DNA of 64,000 nt from Myxococcus xanthus (GCF_900106535.1 NZ_FNOH01000009.1:124001-188000), one strand, 5' to 3'; shown: positions 16,968 through 28,087, counted from the stretch's first letter. Notes: generated by a model from the sequence alone, not told the origin. Program-made: numbers and translations.

Positions 16968-17495
16968 CAAGCTTCCGCCGCCAGAAGCCAGTTTGACGAC
17001 CCGTCGCCATCTGCCTTCAGGTCATAGTTGTCGTGACAGAGGATGCGGCAATTTGCTCCAACCGGAGATCCCAGACACGACATAGCACAATCCACATCAA
17101 GCAACTCAAACTACCCTCCAAACAAGAACCTACACAAAGACAGACACAAACACCTTGACACCCACCGAAAAGCCAAACAAGGCCATGCGAAATTGAAATT
17201 TCCACCACCCCTGCAATCACCTATACAAATCCACACGCCATCTGTTTGGAGTTTGTACCGAGAAACCAGTCCGACGTCCCGGTGGACAAGATCTCGCACA
17301 AACCAAGCTCTTGACCTTCCCGAGCCCCGGGTCCTGGAAGACCGAGTCAGCACAGTCGAGACGTGTCGGGATGCTCCCCCTGGAGTACGCTGAGGCCCAC
17401 TGGAGGTAGCCCCTCCCCCTCGGCGGCCCCCGAGCAGGCGCCTGCGCCCCCTGGAGACGAGACTTGCGGTTGGACGGCCCGCCACGTAGCGAGGA
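16968..17495. other. Low-GC, G-poor intergenic region
   Basis: This 528-bp gap has no convincing gene. About 17085-17200 is strikingly poor in G on the plus strand (runs such as AACAAGAACCTACACAAAGA) and low in GC compared with everything around it. A 67-codon open frame on the minus strand here (17017-17220) has no SD and an odd composition and is not called. It may be a long leader or upstream region for the lipoprotein gene, or foreign DNA. Confidence 0.5.
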
Positions 17496-19043
17496 ATGCC
17501 CGTGAAGCTCTCTCTCGCGACACGCATCTTCCTGGGCTACGCCGTGGTGCTCGGCACCTTCGGGCTGGTGTCCCTGTTCAGCGTGACGGAGCTCCACCGC
17601 AACCGGCTGGAAATCCGGCTGGTGAGCCAGGGCTACCTCCAGCTCTCCCAGGACGCCGCGGAGCTGGAGACCTTCCACGCCACCCAGGAGAAGGACACCG
17701 AGCGCCTGATTCAAGAAGGCAACGTCGAAATCCGCCGCGCCTTCATCCGGCTGGCCCGGACCTACAACTCGCCCCTCATGACCCAGCGGCTCGCCGCCGC
17801 CCAGGCCAAGGCGCATGAGGTGCTGGCCTCCGCCCCCGACAGCGAGGGGCCCTTCATCCGGGGCCTGGAGGACCGCTTCGGCGAGCTCCAGGCCCGCTAC
17901 CGCGACTACGGCCGCGCCGCGGAGGCCGTCTTCGCCGTCCTGTCCACCGAGAATCCGAACCGGGAACAGGTCGCCGTCGCCACCGCCGAGCTGCGGCAGG
18001 AGGAGAACGCCATCGGCCGAGAGATTCGCGTGCTGCGCGCCGCCCTGTCCAACCGCATCCGCGAGCGCGTGGACGGCGCCGAGGAGCGCGAGCGCACCAC
18101 CGGCCTCTTCATCATCGGCTTCTCCGTGGCCGCCATCGCCGTGGGCGTGGGCGCCACTGCATGGTCCGCCCGCACGCTGCGCCCCATGCGCAACCTCATC
18201 CGGGGCGTGTCCCGCATCGGCCGTGGTGACTACAACGCCCAGCTCGGCGTGCGCGGCGACGACGAGGTGGCCGTCCTGGCCCGGGAGTTCGACCAGATGG
18301 CCCGCTCGCTCCAGGCGCGTGAGGCCCAGCTCAAGGCCCAGGCCGAGGCCCTCATGCGCGCGGAGCAACTGGCCGCCGTGGGCCGCATCTCCGCGCAAAT
18401 CGTCCACGAGGTGCGCAACCCCCTGTCCTCCATTGGCCTCAACGTGGAGTTGCTCCAGGACGGGTTCGAAACCGCCCGCTTCGCGACCCCCGAGGACGCG
18501 GCCGAGGTGAAGGACCTCATCTCCGCCGTCACCCAGGAGGTGGACCGCCTGGCGGATGTCACCGAGCAGTACCTGCGCATGGCCCGCCCGCCCCGGCCCG
18601 ACCTGGACCCGCGCGACGTCACCGCCGTGCTGGACACCGTGCTCGACTTCACCCGAGAGGAGTTGGAGCGCGCCGGCGTGGAAGTGGTGCGCGACTTCGC
18701 CCTGGATACCCCGCATGTGCTCGCCGACGAGGGCCAGTTGCGGCAGGTCTTCCTCAACCTGCTGCGCAACAGCCGCGAGGCCATGCCGTCCGGCGGCCGC
18801 CTCACCATCGTCACCCGTCCGGCGGAGGACGCCGTGGAAGTCACGGTGCGCGATACCGGACAGGGCATGACGGAGGATATCCGACAGCGCCTCTTCGAGC
18901 CCTTCTTCACCACCAAGGAGGGGGGCACGGGCCTGGGCCTGGCCGTCAGCCAGCAAATCCTCCAGGTGCACGGTGGCTCGCTCTCCTGCCAGAGTATTCC
19001 CGGCCAGGGGACGGCCTTCGTGTTAAGGCTTCCTCGCGCATGA
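17496..19043 (+). CDS. Membrane-bound sensor histidine kinase (HAMP-HisKA-HATPase)
   Basis: 515 residues. TM1 (IFLGYAVVLGTFGLVSLF) is followed by a helical sensor region of about 170 residues, TM2 (TTGLFIIGFSVAAIAVGVGA, near 205-225) and a HAMP (RTLRPMRNLIRGVSRIGRGD). The H-box is IVHEVRNPLSSIG (His304), the N-box FLNLLRNSREAMPSGG, and the G boxes VRDTGQGM and GGTGLGLAV. It autophosphorylates and passes phosphate to an unknown regulator; no response regulator gene is adjacent, so it is an orphan kinase, common in myxobacteria. Its last bases overlap the M16 protease start (ATGA at 19040-19043), so the two are translationally coupled. Confidence 0.93.
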   Translation: MPVKLSLATRIFLGYAVVLGTFGLVSLFSVTELHRNRLEIRLVSQGYLQLSQDAAELETFHATQEKDTERLIQEGNVEIRRAFIRLARTYNSPLMTQRLAAAQAKAHEVLASAPDSEGPFIRGLEDRFGELQARYRDYGRAAEAVFAVLSTENPNREQVAVATAELRQEENAIGREIRVLRAALSNRIRERVDGAEERERTTGLFIIGFSVAAIAVGVGATAWSARTLRPMRNLIRGVSRIGRGDYNAQLGVRGDDEVAVLAREFDQMARSLQAREAQLKAQAEALMRAEQLAAVGRISAQIVHEVRNPLSSIGLNVELLQDGFETARFATPEDAAEVKDLISAVTQEVDRLADVTEQYLRMARPPRPDLDPRDVTAVLDTVLDFTREELERAGVEVVRDFALDTPHVLADEGQLRQVFLNLLRNSREAMPSGGRLTIVTRPAEDAVEVTVRDTGQGMTEDIRQRLFEPFFTTKEGGTGLGLAVSQQILQVHGGSLSCQSIPGQGTAFVLRLPRA

Positions 19044-20371
19044 GCTTCACTACGTACCGGGACGTGCTGCCCTCCGGGCTGCGCGTCGTCACTATCGAGA
19101 CGCCCCACCTCCACACCGCCCTGCTCGCCGTCTACGTGCGGACGGGCAGCCGCCACGAGACGCTCGTCAGCAATGGCGTCAGCCACTACCTGGAGCACCT
19201 CTTCTTCCGCGGCAGCGAGGGCTGGCCGGACACCGTGAAGATGAACGCGGCGGTGGAGGAGGTCGGCGGCAACCTCAACGGCGTCACCACCCGGGACCAC
19301 GGGTACTACTACACGCCCATCCACCCCGCGCACCTGCGCGTGGGCCTGGACATCATCGGCGACATGCTCACCCGTCCCCGCCTCACCGACATGGAGGTGG
19401 AGCGGCAGATCATCCTCGAGGAGATGCTCGACGAGGTGGACGAGAAGGGCCGGGACATCGACCTGGACAACCTGTCCAAGCACCTGCTCTTCCCCGGACA
19501 CCCGCTGGCCCTGAAGATCGCCGGCACGCGCGAGTCCGTCACGAACATGACCCACACGCAGATTCTGGAGCACTTCGCCCAGCACTACGTCGCGGGGAAC
19601 ATCGTCGTCACCGCCGCCGGCCGGGTGAAGCACTCGGAAGTCCTGGAGATGACCGAGCGAGCCTTCGCCCGGCTCCCGCGCGGCCCGTCCAGCGTCGAGG
19701 CGCCGCCGCCCCTCACTCCGCCCGGCCCGCGCCTGCACTTCGTCAGCCATGACGAGTCGCAGACGGAGTTCCGCCTCAACTTCCGCGGCGTCCCCGAGCA
19801 GCACGAGGACTACCCCGCGCTGCAGATCATCCGCCGCGTGTTGGATGACGGCCTGTCCTCACGACTGCCGTTCGAAATCGTGGAGAAGCGCGGCCTGGCG
19901 TACTCCGTGAGCGCGTCGCTGGACGCGTACCACGACGCGGGGCTCCTCGAGATCGAGGCCGCCAGCGCTCCGGAGAAGGCCGCGACGGTCATCACCGAGG
20001 CCTTCCGCGTGCTGTCCACGCTCTGTGAGAACGAGGTGGGCGAAGAGGAGCTGGCGCGCGCCAAGCGCCGGCACCGCATGCTGCTGGAGTTCTCCCAGGA
20101 CTCGCCGGGCGAGCTGTCCGGCTGGTTCGGCGGCACGGAGCTGTTCCGCACGCCGGAGTCGTTTGGCCACCGCGCCGACCTGGTGGACTCGCAGTCCGCC
20201 GCGCGCGTGCGCGAGGTGGCCCGGCGCTACTTCAACCGGGAGAACCTCACGGTGGTGGCGGTGGGCCAGCGCAAGGGCCTCAAGGCCCTGGAGCGCGTGG
20301 TGGCGGATGCCCCCGGCCTTCCCGGGCCGGAGGCCGCGCCGCGGGCGGTGGTCAGCGGCGGCCGCGGATGA
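19040..20371 (+). CDS. M16-family zinc peptidase (pitrilysin/processing-peptidase type)
   Basis: 443 residues in two related halves. The inverted zinc motif HYLEHLFF gives HxxEH at 49-53. The downstream acidic helix (MEVERQIILEEMLDEVDEKG) supplies the third ligand. The C-terminal half has the conserved R/Y-type segment (EKRGLAYSVSASLDAYHDAG) that contacts substrate. Single-domain bacterial M16 proteins of about 420-450 residues act in the cytoplasm or periplasm on small peptides; no signal peptide is seen here. It is coupled with the upstream histidine kinase, so its expression probably follows that gene. Its 3' end overlaps the convergent TPR lipoprotein gene by 20 bp. Confidence 0.92.
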   Translation: MSFTTYRDVLPSGLRVVTIETPHLHTALLAVYVRTGSRHETLVSNGVSHYLEHLFFRGSEGWPDTVKMNAAVEEVGGNLNGVTTRDHGYYYTPIHPAHLRVGLDIIGDMLTRPRLTDMEVERQIILEEMLDEVDEKGRDIDLDNLSKHLLFPGHPLALKIAGTRESVTNMTHTQILEHFAQHYVAGNIVVTAAGRVKHSEVLEMTERAFARLPRGPSSVEAPPPLTPPGPRLHFVSHDESQTEFRLNFRGVPEQHEDYPALQIIRRVLDDGLSSRLPFEIVEKRGLAYSVSASLDAYHDAGLLEIEAASAPEKAATVITEAFRVLSTLCENEVGEEELARAKRRHRMLLEFSQDSPGELSGWFGGTELFRTPESFGHRADLVDSQSAARVREVARRYFNRENLTVVAVGQRKGLKALERVVADAPGLPGPEAAPRAVVSGGRG

Positions 20372-21677
20372 TGATCGGGCCCGAGGACTTCTTCTTGGGC
20401 TTCGGCAGCAGCGCGTTCAGCGCCTTCTGGGTGCGGAGGTAGTCCGGGTTCTCCGGCTCCCGCTTCAGGGCCTCGTCGATGAGCTTGAGGCCCTGCGTCA
20501 CCTTCGTCTGCATCCGCGCATAGAGGGCGGCGAGCTGGGCCTTCTCCTCGATGGTGGCCTCGCTCATGCTGAGCAGCAGCTCCAGTGACGTCTCCGCGTC
20601 CGTGATGCGGTCCGCATTCAAGTGGATGCGCCACATCCGGGCGTGAACGGGCGCGAAGCGGGGCTCCGCGGACAGCGCGAAGCGGTAGGCCTCCTCCGCG
20701 CCGCGGCGGTCCCCTTGCTCCTCCAGCGAGCGCCCGCGCACGTACTGCGCCCGGGCCAGCCGGGGGTTGAGCTGGAGCGCCTGGTCCACCAGGGACTGCG
20801 CATCCGCGCGGCGGCCCTGCACCCGCACCGTCTCCGCCAGCCACGCCAGCGCGTCGGCGTTCTGCGGCTGCGCCTCCACCAGCCCGCGCAGGGCCTCCTC
20901 CGCGTCCGCGGCCCGGCCCAAGGCCAGCAGCACCCGTGCGCGCAGCGTCACCACCTCCGGCCGCTCCGCGTCAGCGCCCTTCACGGCGTTCAGGTCGGAC
21001 TCGGCCAGGTCCGGGAAGCCGCTGACCAGGAAGTAGCGCGCGCGCAGCAGCCGCGCGGAGGCCAGCGCCGGGTCCTGGTTGAGGAGCCGGTCCATGAGGT
21101 TGGCGGCCAGGAGCTCGTCGCCCTTGAGCCAGAGCACCTCGGCCTCGACGGACTTGGCCTCGGCGTCGTCCGGGTTCTCCCGCAGGATGTTCTCCAGCGT
21201 CTTGAAGGCGGCATCAATCATGCCCTCACGCGCCTGGATACGGGCCAGCCGCAGCACGTCCGCGTCCGGCAGGTTTCCCGCGTCCCGCATGGTGATGAGC
21301 GCCGCGAGCGCGTCCTTGGTGAGGCCCTGCTGGAGATAGATGTCGGCCAGTTGGCGCTGGATGGTGGGGTCCGAGCCCGGCAACATGGAGGCGGCCTGCT
21401 TCAAGGCCAGGATGGCGGCGCCCTCGTTGCCCGCCATGCGGTGGGCCTGTGCCATGAGCAGGTGCGGCTCCGGATTGTCAGGCGCCGCGGTGGCGGCCCT
21501 GCTCAGCGCGGCAAGCGCGGCGTTGGCCTGTCCGCTGGACAGGTGGCCGCGGGCCTCGGTCAATGCTGCCTGGGCCCGCTTGGCCTGGTTCTCCGCGGCG
21601 GCAACTTCCGGCTCTTTGCAAGCAAGCAGCGGAAGGAGCGCCAGGGTCCACGGTCTGATTCGAAAAAGACGGTGCAT
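20352..21677 (-). CDS. TPR-repeat lipoprotein
   Basis: 441 residues with lipobox LLPLLACKEPE (Cys20), then at least nine tetratricopeptide units. Examples are ANAALAALSRAATAAPDNPE, AEEALRGLVEAQPQNADALA, and RRGAEEAYRFALSAEPRFAP. The tail is basic (PKPKKKSSGPIIIRGRR). TPR lipoproteins serve as scaffolds in the periplasm or at the outer membrane, for example in secretion or motility machines. No partner can be named. It is convergent with the M16 gene, overlapping by 20 bp, and divergent from the small gene at 21718. Confidence 0.88.
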   Translation of the reverse strand: MHRLFRIRPWTLALLPLLACKEPEVAAAENQAKRAQAALTEARGHLSSGQANAALAALSRAATAAPDNPEPHLLMAQAHRMAGNEGAAILALKQAASMLPGSDPTIQRQLADIYLQQGLTKDALAALITMRDAGNLPDADVLRLARIQAREGMIDAAFKTLENILRENPDDAEAKSVEAEVLWLKGDELLAANLMDRLLNQDPALASARLLRARYFLVSGFPDLAESDLNAVKGADAERPEVVTLRARVLLALGRAADAEEALRGLVEAQPQNADALAWLAETVRVQGRRADAQSLVDQALQLNPRLARAQYVRGRSLEEQGDRRGAEEAYRFALSAEPRFAPVHARMWRIHLNADRITDAETSLELLLSMSEATIEEKAQLAALYARMQTKVTQGLKLIDEALKREPENPDYLRTQKALNALLPKPKKKSSGPIIIRGRR

Positions 21678-21717
21678 CGCTGAGGCGCAGGGTACCGGAT
21701 GTTATCCTCCTTCGTCG

Positions 21718-22062
21718 ATGGACCCATTCGTTCGGCGCCTCGTGGAGAGGCTCCATGACCCCAGCAAGCCGCTGTCGCGGAACCGGCACTTCCACACGTT
21801 CGAGACCCCCGAGGGGCGAGCGGCGCTGAAGGTCGTCCGACGGCTGCGCAGCCTCCAGAAGGACATCCTCGCGTGCCACGCGGAGGGCTTTCGCGCGCGA
21901 ATCTTCCGCCACGCGACTGGGAAGGGCGAACACCGCATCGAGCTCCTCATGGAGCGCCTCTCCGGCCGCCGCGTCTCCATGCTCCAGTCCGACGAATTCG
22001 AGCTGCTCACCGCGCTGCCCGGCGTGCGTGACGCGCTGGAAGTGTTCGACGAAGCGGCATAG
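21718..22062 (+). CDS. Conserved hypothetical small basic protein
   Basis: 114 residues, cytoplasmic, rich in Arg and His with a central helix (ALKVVRRLRSLQKDILACHA). No motif is recognised. The ATG at 21718 gives the sequence MDPFVRRLVERLHDPSKPL. Support comes from codon usage (strong G/C at third positions), its position in the gap after the divergent TPR gene, and the lack of a better frame. The frame is open upstream into the antisense of the TPR gene, which should be ignored. Confidence 0.6.
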   Translation: MDPFVRRLVERLHDPSKPLSRNRHFHTFETPEGRAALKVVRRLRSLQKDILACHAEGFRARIFRHATGKGEHRIELLMERLSGRRVSMLQSDEFELLTALPGVRDALEVFDEAA

Positions 22063-22473
22063 GCTCCTCGCCATGGACTCCTGTCGGCACCTGGCCCCCG
22101 TGTCCCTGCGCCGCCTGCGCGGCTGAGCGCGGCAGCAAGCGGACTGCTTTGCGCTGTTCGGACGCCGCAGCACTGCGTCCGTTCCAGGCGATGTGTGCCC
22201 TGGTAGGGCCTCCCCGGTCTCTTTGCTGCCTTCGTGCCCGCTTTCCGCGTCGCGGAAGGCCTGGGCGCGATGTGCCGCGCTCCTGTTCCTGAGCCACGGC
22301 CTCGCCTGGTGTGCGCCGCGTGCGTGACGAACCTCCGTCATGCGTGCGCGGCGTCCACGCGCGTGCGGGCTGCCGGGCGCTCATGCCAGGGTCCTGACAC
22401 ACCCCGCGCCTGAGGGCCTCCCGCGACTCGTTCCCGGCCATGCGCCGCCACGAGCCTCTGGAGCCCTTTCCGC
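22063..22473. other. 411-bp gap without a supported gene
   Basis: No frame here has a start with SD and plausible composition. It contains the short perfect dyad TTCCGCG-T-CGCGGAA (22243-22257) and a 17-codon open frame beginning MDSCRHLAPV at 22073. Nothing else notable was seen. Confidence 0.4.
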
Positions 22474-23367
22474 ATGTCAGCGCCCGCTTCGCCCCGCTTT
22501 CCGCCGCCCCTTCTTCCACTGCTCTGCTGCCCCATCTGCCAGTCACCGCTTCGCCAGGAAGCAACGGCGCTGCGCTGTGTGGCGCGCCATGGCTTCGACG
22601 TCGCCAGACAGGGCTATGTCAACCTCCTGCCGGGCCACCGGGCCCCGGGCAATGCCGACACCCAGTCGATGGTCGCCGCGCGAGAGACATTCCTCGCGCG
22701 AGGCCACTACGAACCGTTGGCCGCGCTATTGGCGGAGCATGCCGCGCGGCTCACCGGCGCCGATGCCACAGAGGGCTGCGTGCTCGATGTGGGAGCGGGT
22801 ACCGGGCACTACCTGGCCCGTGTCCTCGACCGGTGCCCGGCGCTGACGGGGCTCGCCATCGACATCTCCCGCTTCGCTGCCCGCCGGGCCGCTAGGGCCC
22901 ACGCCCGCGCGGGAGCCCTCATCGCGGACGGCGAGCGGACGTTGCCCATCCGAAATCACAGCGTTGCACTGGCGCTCAGCGTCTTCGCTCCTCGCAACGT
23001 CACAGAGCTCCACCGCATCCTGAATCGCCGAGGCGCACTGCTCATCGTGACACCCACGGACCAGCACCTGACACAGCTCATCCAACCCATGGGGCTGCTG
23101 AGCGTCGACGCGCGAAAGGAGGAGCGGCTCCACACACGGCTGCGGGCCACGTTCAAGCCAGGCGTCCGGGAAGCGCTGGAGCTGACCTTGCGGCTGACGC
23201 GCGACGACGCGTTCCACATCGCGGCCATGGGGCCCAGCGCGTTCCATGCATCCACGGAGGAGCTGCGGCGGCGCGCGGACGTGTTGCCCGAGCTCCTCAC
23301 CGTCAGCGCGTCCTTCACCGTGGCCAGCTACCACCGCGTGGAGAGGAACGGCTCCGCGCCCGCCTGA
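22474..23367 (+). CDS. rlmA: 23S rRNA (guanine-N1)-methyltransferase, RlmA family
   Basis: 297 residues. The N-terminal zinc site is CPICQSPLRQEATALRCVARH (Cys-x2-Cys ... Cys-x3-His), directly followed by GFDVARQGYVNLLPGH, the signature of RlmA/RrmA. SAM-binding motif I is VLDVGAGTGHYL; the catalytic domain continues with LALSVFAPRNVTELHRIL, matching 'FAP...E..RVL' of the family. It methylates a guanine in hairpin 35 of 23S rRNA (G745 in E. coli, G748 in Gram-positives); which one is not decidable here. The 3' end is followed by a strong hairpin. It is convergent with the DUF779/ALDH genes. Confidence 0.9.
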   Translation: MSAPASPRFPPPLLPLLCCPICQSPLRQEATALRCVARHGFDVARQGYVNLLPGHRAPGNADTQSMVAARETFLARGHYEPLAALLAEHAARLTGADATEGCVLDVGAGTGHYLARVLDRCPALTGLAIDISRFAARRAARAHARAGALIADGERTLPIRNHSVALALSVFAPRNVTELHRILNRRGALLIVTPTDQHLTQLIQPMGLLSVDARKEERLHTRLRATFKPGVREALELTLRLTRDDAFHIAAMGPSAFHASTEELRRRADVLPELLTVSASFTVASYHRVERNGSAPA

Positions 23368-23385
23368 GCAGCGCTCGCGCGAGGA

Positions 23386-23417
23386 GCCCAGACCGCGATG
23401 CGCCGCGCGGTCTGGGC
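23386..23417. terminator. Perfect 12-bp hairpin between convergent genes
   Basis: GCCCAGACCGCG (23386-23397) pairs perfectly with CGCGGTCTGGGC (23406-23417) around an 8-nt loop, 18 bp after the rlmA stop. There is no U-tract on either side, so it is a likely but unproven bidirectional terminator. Confidence 0.6.
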
Positions 23418-23495
23418 CCCTGCCCCGCGCAGGGCATGGGGTTGAAGGCCAGGGAGAAACCCGGCGTCCCACCCCACGGGCTGACGCCGGAACGG

Positions 23496-23932
23496 CTACT
23501 CCGGAGGTCCACGCCGGGGCGGAGGCGCGTTCTTCACCCGTTCGTATTCCTCGTCCGTGAAGACGCGGCTGCGGGTGAGGAAGCGAACGCCCAGCGGGGA
23601 CTCCAGGCTGAAGCCGGCGCCCCGCCCCTTCACCACGTCCAGGGTGAGGTGCGTGTGCTGCCAGTACTCGAACTGCGCGCCGCCAATGTAGACGGGGCAG
23701 CCCTCCACCTCGCCCAGGAAGACGTCTCGCTGGCCCACGCGGAAGTCCCCCACGGGGTAGCACATGGGCGCGCTGCCGTCGCAGCAGCCTCCCGACTGAT
23801 GGAACATCAAGGGCCCGTGCGTGGCGCGGAGCTGGCGGATGACGGCGGCGGCCTCGGGCGTCACGTCCACCCGGGCCACCGCCGTGGCGCCGTCCTGTCC
23901 GCCCGTGCCGGGGCCGGCACCGGCGCCACCCA

Positions 23933-23933
<1 letters not shown>
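23496..23933 (-). CDS. DUF779 protein, partner of the aldehyde dehydrogenase
   Basis: 145 residues. The core FHQSGGCCDGSAPMCYPVGDF with a paired Cys, plus 'YIGGAQFEYWQHTHLTLDVV' and FSLESPLGVRFLTRSRVF, matches DUF779, which is nearly always encoded beside ExaC-type aldehyde dehydrogenases. The role is unknown; the Cys-rich centre suggests metal or redox binding. The ATG at 23933 overlaps the dehydrogenase stop (TGATG), so the two are co-translated. The N-terminus is Gly/Ala-rich and poorly conserved. The frame is open upstream within the dehydrogenase gene, but that is an overlap shadow. Confidence 0.85.
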
Positions 23934-25453
<1,520 letters not shown>

Positions 25454-25493
25454 TGCGCTCTCCTGGGGTGGTTTGGTGACCGGGCCCCCCAGA

Positions 25494-25508
25494 GCAGCGC
25501 GCGTGCCA
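25494..25508 (-). promoter_or_regulatory. Sigma-54 promoter of the ALDH-DUF779 operon
   Basis: Minus-strand TGGCACGCGCGCTGC matches the -24/-12 consensus TGGCACG-N4-TTGC at all but one defined position, with exact GG-N10-GC spacing. The GC element is about 41 nt before the GTG at 25453. Confidence 0.8.
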
Positions 25509-25582
25509 GTGCTCGCGTCCGTCGACGTTGCGGCGCGTCGTGTCCCGCTCTGCGACACCTGTCCGGACACGCATGGCGCGGA

Positions 25583-25602
25583 GCGCGACAGGTGCGTCGC
25601 GC
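25583..25602. promoter_or_regulatory. Candidate activator-binding dyad upstream of the ALDH promoter
   Basis: GCGCGAC-AGGTGC-GTCGCGC: perfect 7-bp arms, 6-bp spacer, about 75-95 bp upstream of the -24 element. ACCTGTC (25557-25563) and GACAGGT (25587-25593) form a second inverted pair. This is the distance expected for an enhancer bound by the AcoR-like protein encoded next door. Confidence 0.5.
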
Positions 25603-25628
25603 GATGGACACCGTCCTCCAGTGAACGT

Positions 25629-27842
25629 TCAGGCGCGCGAGGGCAGCGTGATGCCGAAGCGCTCCGCCATCCGGTAGAGCGTGCTCCGTGCGATGCCCAG
25701 ACGCCGGGCGGCCTGCGCCACGTTGCCGCCACTGAGCGCCAGGGCCTCCTGGATGGCGCGGGCCTCCAGCTCGCGCAACGGACCGCCGGCGGCACCCGCG
25801 CTCGGTTGACTCGGCGGACTGGAAACAGGCGGCACGGCGGGCCGTGGTTCTCCTTGGGCCCCGGGCGAGAGCGGGCTTCCCAGGCCTGACGGCAGGGCAT
25901 CCACGTCCAACACGGGGGCGCCTCCCGCGCGCACCAGCGCCAACCGCAGCACTGTCTTCAGTTCGCGCACGTTGCCGGGCCAGGGGTGGGCTGCGAGCCG
26001 GGTGAGCGCAGCGGCGGAGATGCTCGACGTGGCCAGGCCTTCTTCTTCCGACAACCTCCGGAGGAGTGCATGGGCCAGTTCCGGCAGGTCGTTGCGCTCG
26101 CGCAGCGGTGGCAGCCGCAGCACCGCGCCCTGGAGGCGGAAATAGAGGTCGGAGCGGAACGTGCCGTTGCGCACGGCCGCGTCCAAATCCCTGCAGGTGG
26201 CGCCCACCAGGCGGAAGCGCGAGCGTCGCACGCGGGACTCTCCCACGCGCGAATAGGCACCGTCCTCCAGCACCCGAAGCAACAACACCTGGAGCGCGGG
26301 CGGCATCTCCGCCAGCTCGTCGAGGAAGAGCGTTCCGCCGTCCGCCGCCGCCAGCTTTCCCTCCGCGCCGCCGACGCGCGCGCCGGTGAAGGCACCAGGC
26401 GCATGGCCGAACAGTTCACTCTCCAGCAACGCGGGCGACAGCGCGCCGCAGTTCACCGCCACGAAGGGCCCCGTGGCGACCGTACTGGCCGAGTGCAGTG
26501 CGCGAGCGAGGAGCTCCTTGCCCGTGCCCGTCTCCGACAGCAGGAGCACCGGCAAGCTCGTGGGCGCGAACCGCTCCGCTTCTCGCAACGTGGCGCGGTG
26601 CTGCGGGTCGTTCCCCTTGAGCGCCGCCCACGGTCCAGGTGGCACCACCGTATCCGCCCCCCACAGGTCCCGGGACAGCGCGCGAGGCCCACGGCCCTCA
26701 GTGGAAGGCTCCGCCACCGTCGGACGTGAATCCGCGCTCCCAGGGGTCATGCCCAGGGACCGGACACCAGAAGATTCCAGCCGCACCAGCACCGCGAGCG
26801 CCGAGCTCGCATCCCCCGTCCCCACCGCCTCCGCATGGATGCGCCAGGCCGGCCCCTGTGAAGCAAGACGCGTCTCCAACGCCGCGCCTCGAAACGCGGC
26901 GTCCGTCAGCACCCGCCACGAAACACCGAGCGCCGCCTCCACCGCCATCGGCCCCTGTCCACCGAGCAACGCGCGCGCGGCGGCATTGAAGCGACTCACC
27001 CGCCCCATCGGCTCGACGACGAGCACCGGGCCATCCTCACGCGACAGGCGCGACTCCAATCCCCCCCGCGCCGCAGCGGCCACTCGGGCCCAGGCGACCT
27101 CGCGCAGCCGCGCCTCGGCGGCATGGGCCACACTGGCCACCGCCACCAGCACCAGCGGATCCGCCGCGCCAGCCGGCCCCGTGACGTCCAGCACGGCCAC
27201 CAGCTCTCCAAAGGGGTCATGGACCGGCGCCGCGTAGCAGACGAGCCCATGGTGCCGCTGCGCGTAGTGCGCCGGCCCCACCACCGCGACGGCGGAGGAC
27301 TCCGCCAAGGCAGTGCCAATGGCATTCGTCCCGCGAGAGGTCTCATCCCAGCAGGCCCCCTCCACCAGGCGCACATAATCCGCGTGGTGGGTGAAGTCCC
27401 CGCCCGAGCTGCGGGTCGCCAGGATGACGCCCTCGCGGTCCGCGAGCAGCGCCACCCGCCCCGAAGGCAGGGGCGCCGCCGACAACATCTCCAACATGCC
27501 GCCCAGCTCGTGCCACACCGGCTCCAGCCGGGCCCGGCGCTCGACCAGCGCCAAGCTGCCCACACGGGGCCCTTCGTCCGGCTGTCCGGTGCTCGGGGCG
27601 CCCAGCGACCGTGAGCGCTGCCAGCGGGGGAGGATGGAGCGCAACTCCGGGCGCAACCCGGCCTCCCCGTCGAGTGCCCCCACGAGGAACTGCTCCCACA
27701 GGAGCGGTGATGCGCTGAGCGTCAGCGTCCCCAAGGACCTCGAATCTTGGTTGAATCCCGATGGCGGCAACAACCTGGGAACGCCGCAATGTTCCTGTCC
27801 CAACCTGATGCGGCGCATCACGAGATATGGGTCGCCCCTCAC
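25629..27842 (-). CDS. AcoR-like sigma-54-dependent activator (GAF-AAA+-Fis HTH)
   Basis: Up to 737 residues. The N-terminal AcoR-type sensory part ([11 protein letters not shown] with [19 protein letters not shown] and [14 protein letters not shown]) is followed by a PAS-like stretch. The AAA+ domain has Walker A SETGTGKE, sigma-54 contact loop GAFTGA, Walker [14 protein letters not shown] and the arginine-finger region [10 protein letters not shown] Fis-type HTH follows ([20 protein letters not shown]). It activates sigma-54 polymerase when its GAF domain binds a small effector. It sits just upstream of the sigma-54-promoted ALDH gene, its likely target. The start is uncertain (ATG 27842, ATG 27818 or further in). 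Confidence 0.88.
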   Translation of the reverse strand: MRGDPYLVMRRIRLGQEHCGVPRLLPPSGFNQDSRSLGTLTLSASPLLWEQFLVGALDGEAGLRPELRSILPRWQRSRSLGAPSTGQPDEGPRVGSLALVERRARLEPVWHELGGMLEMLSAAPLPSGRVALLADREGVILATRSSGGDFTHHADYVRLVEGACWDETSRGTNAIGTALAESSAVAVVGPAHYAQRHHGLVCYAAPVHDPFGELVAVLDVTGPAGAADPLVLVAVASVAHAAEARLREVAWARVAAAARGGLESRLSREDGPVLVVEPMGRVSRFNAAARALLGGQGPMAVEAALGVSWRVLTDAAFRGAALETRLASQGPAWRIHAEAVGTGDASSALAVLVRLESSGVRSLGMTPGSADSRPTVAEPSTEGRGPRALSRDLWGADTVVPPGPWAALKGNDPQHRATLREAERFAPTSLPVLLLSETGTGKELLARALHSASTVATGPFVAVNCGALSPALLESELFGHAPGAFTGARVGGAEGKLAAADGGTLFLDELAEMPPALQVLLLRVLEDGAYSRVGESRVRRSRFRLVGATCRDLDAAVRNGTFRSDLYFRLQGAVLRLPPLRERNDLPELAHALLRRLSEEEGLATSSISAAALTRLAAHPWPGNVRELKTVLRLALVRAGGAPVLDVDALPSGLGSPLSPGAQGEPRPAVPPVSSPPSQPSAGAAGGPLRELEARAIQEALALSGGNVAQAARRLGIARSTLYRMAERFGITLPSRA

Positions 27843-27874
27843 CCACCTTCGACATCCGGCGCCGGGACCTCACC

Positions 27875-27926
27875 TGACACGTCATTGACGCGTCAGGCGG
27901 CGACGCGACACGGCGCTGACACGTCA
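27875..27926. promoter_or_regulatory. Three TGACRCGTCA enhancer-like boxes
   Basis: TGACACGTCA at 27875-27884, TGACGCGTCA at 27886-27895 and TGACACGTCA at 27917-27926. Offsets of 11 and 31 bp place all three on one helix face. They end 75 bp before the -24 element at 28001. The same box pair recurs upstream of the two small genes at 38334 and 38866. Confidence 0.7.
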
Positions 27927-27999
27927 ACCGCCCCCTCCGGACCCAACCCACTTCACAGGTCCCTCTCACACACCTCTGAGGTCCCCCCCGCAACAAACG

Positions 28000-28014
28000 T
28001 GGCGCGTTGCGTGC
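28000..28014 (+). promoter_or_regulatory. Sigma-54 promoter of the OmpA/MYXO-CTERM operon
   Basis: TGGCGCGTTGCGTGC: GG-N10-GC with TGGC and TGC kept. It predicts a transcript start near 28026 and a leader of about 60 nt to the TTG start at 28088. Confidence 0.75.
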
Positions 28015-28087
28015 AAAACACTCCGCGTCTCAAGTATGGCGGACGCCCGCGTGCGCTTTTCCGGCGCCACGCGAGGGGGAGGAACTC

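Noticed and set aside
17017-17220. 67-codon minus-strand frame in the low-GC gap
   Set aside because: No SD, many Cys/Val/Leu runs by composition, no homology features.
22073-22126. Leader peptide MDSCRHLAPV...
   Set aside because: No SD, no regulated gene directly downstream; short frames like this arise by chance.
27770-27842. Sigma-54-like sequence at the start of the AcoR-like gene (TGGGACAGGAACATTGC)
   Set aside because: Spacing between GG and GC is not 10 bp; it lies within the probable coding region.
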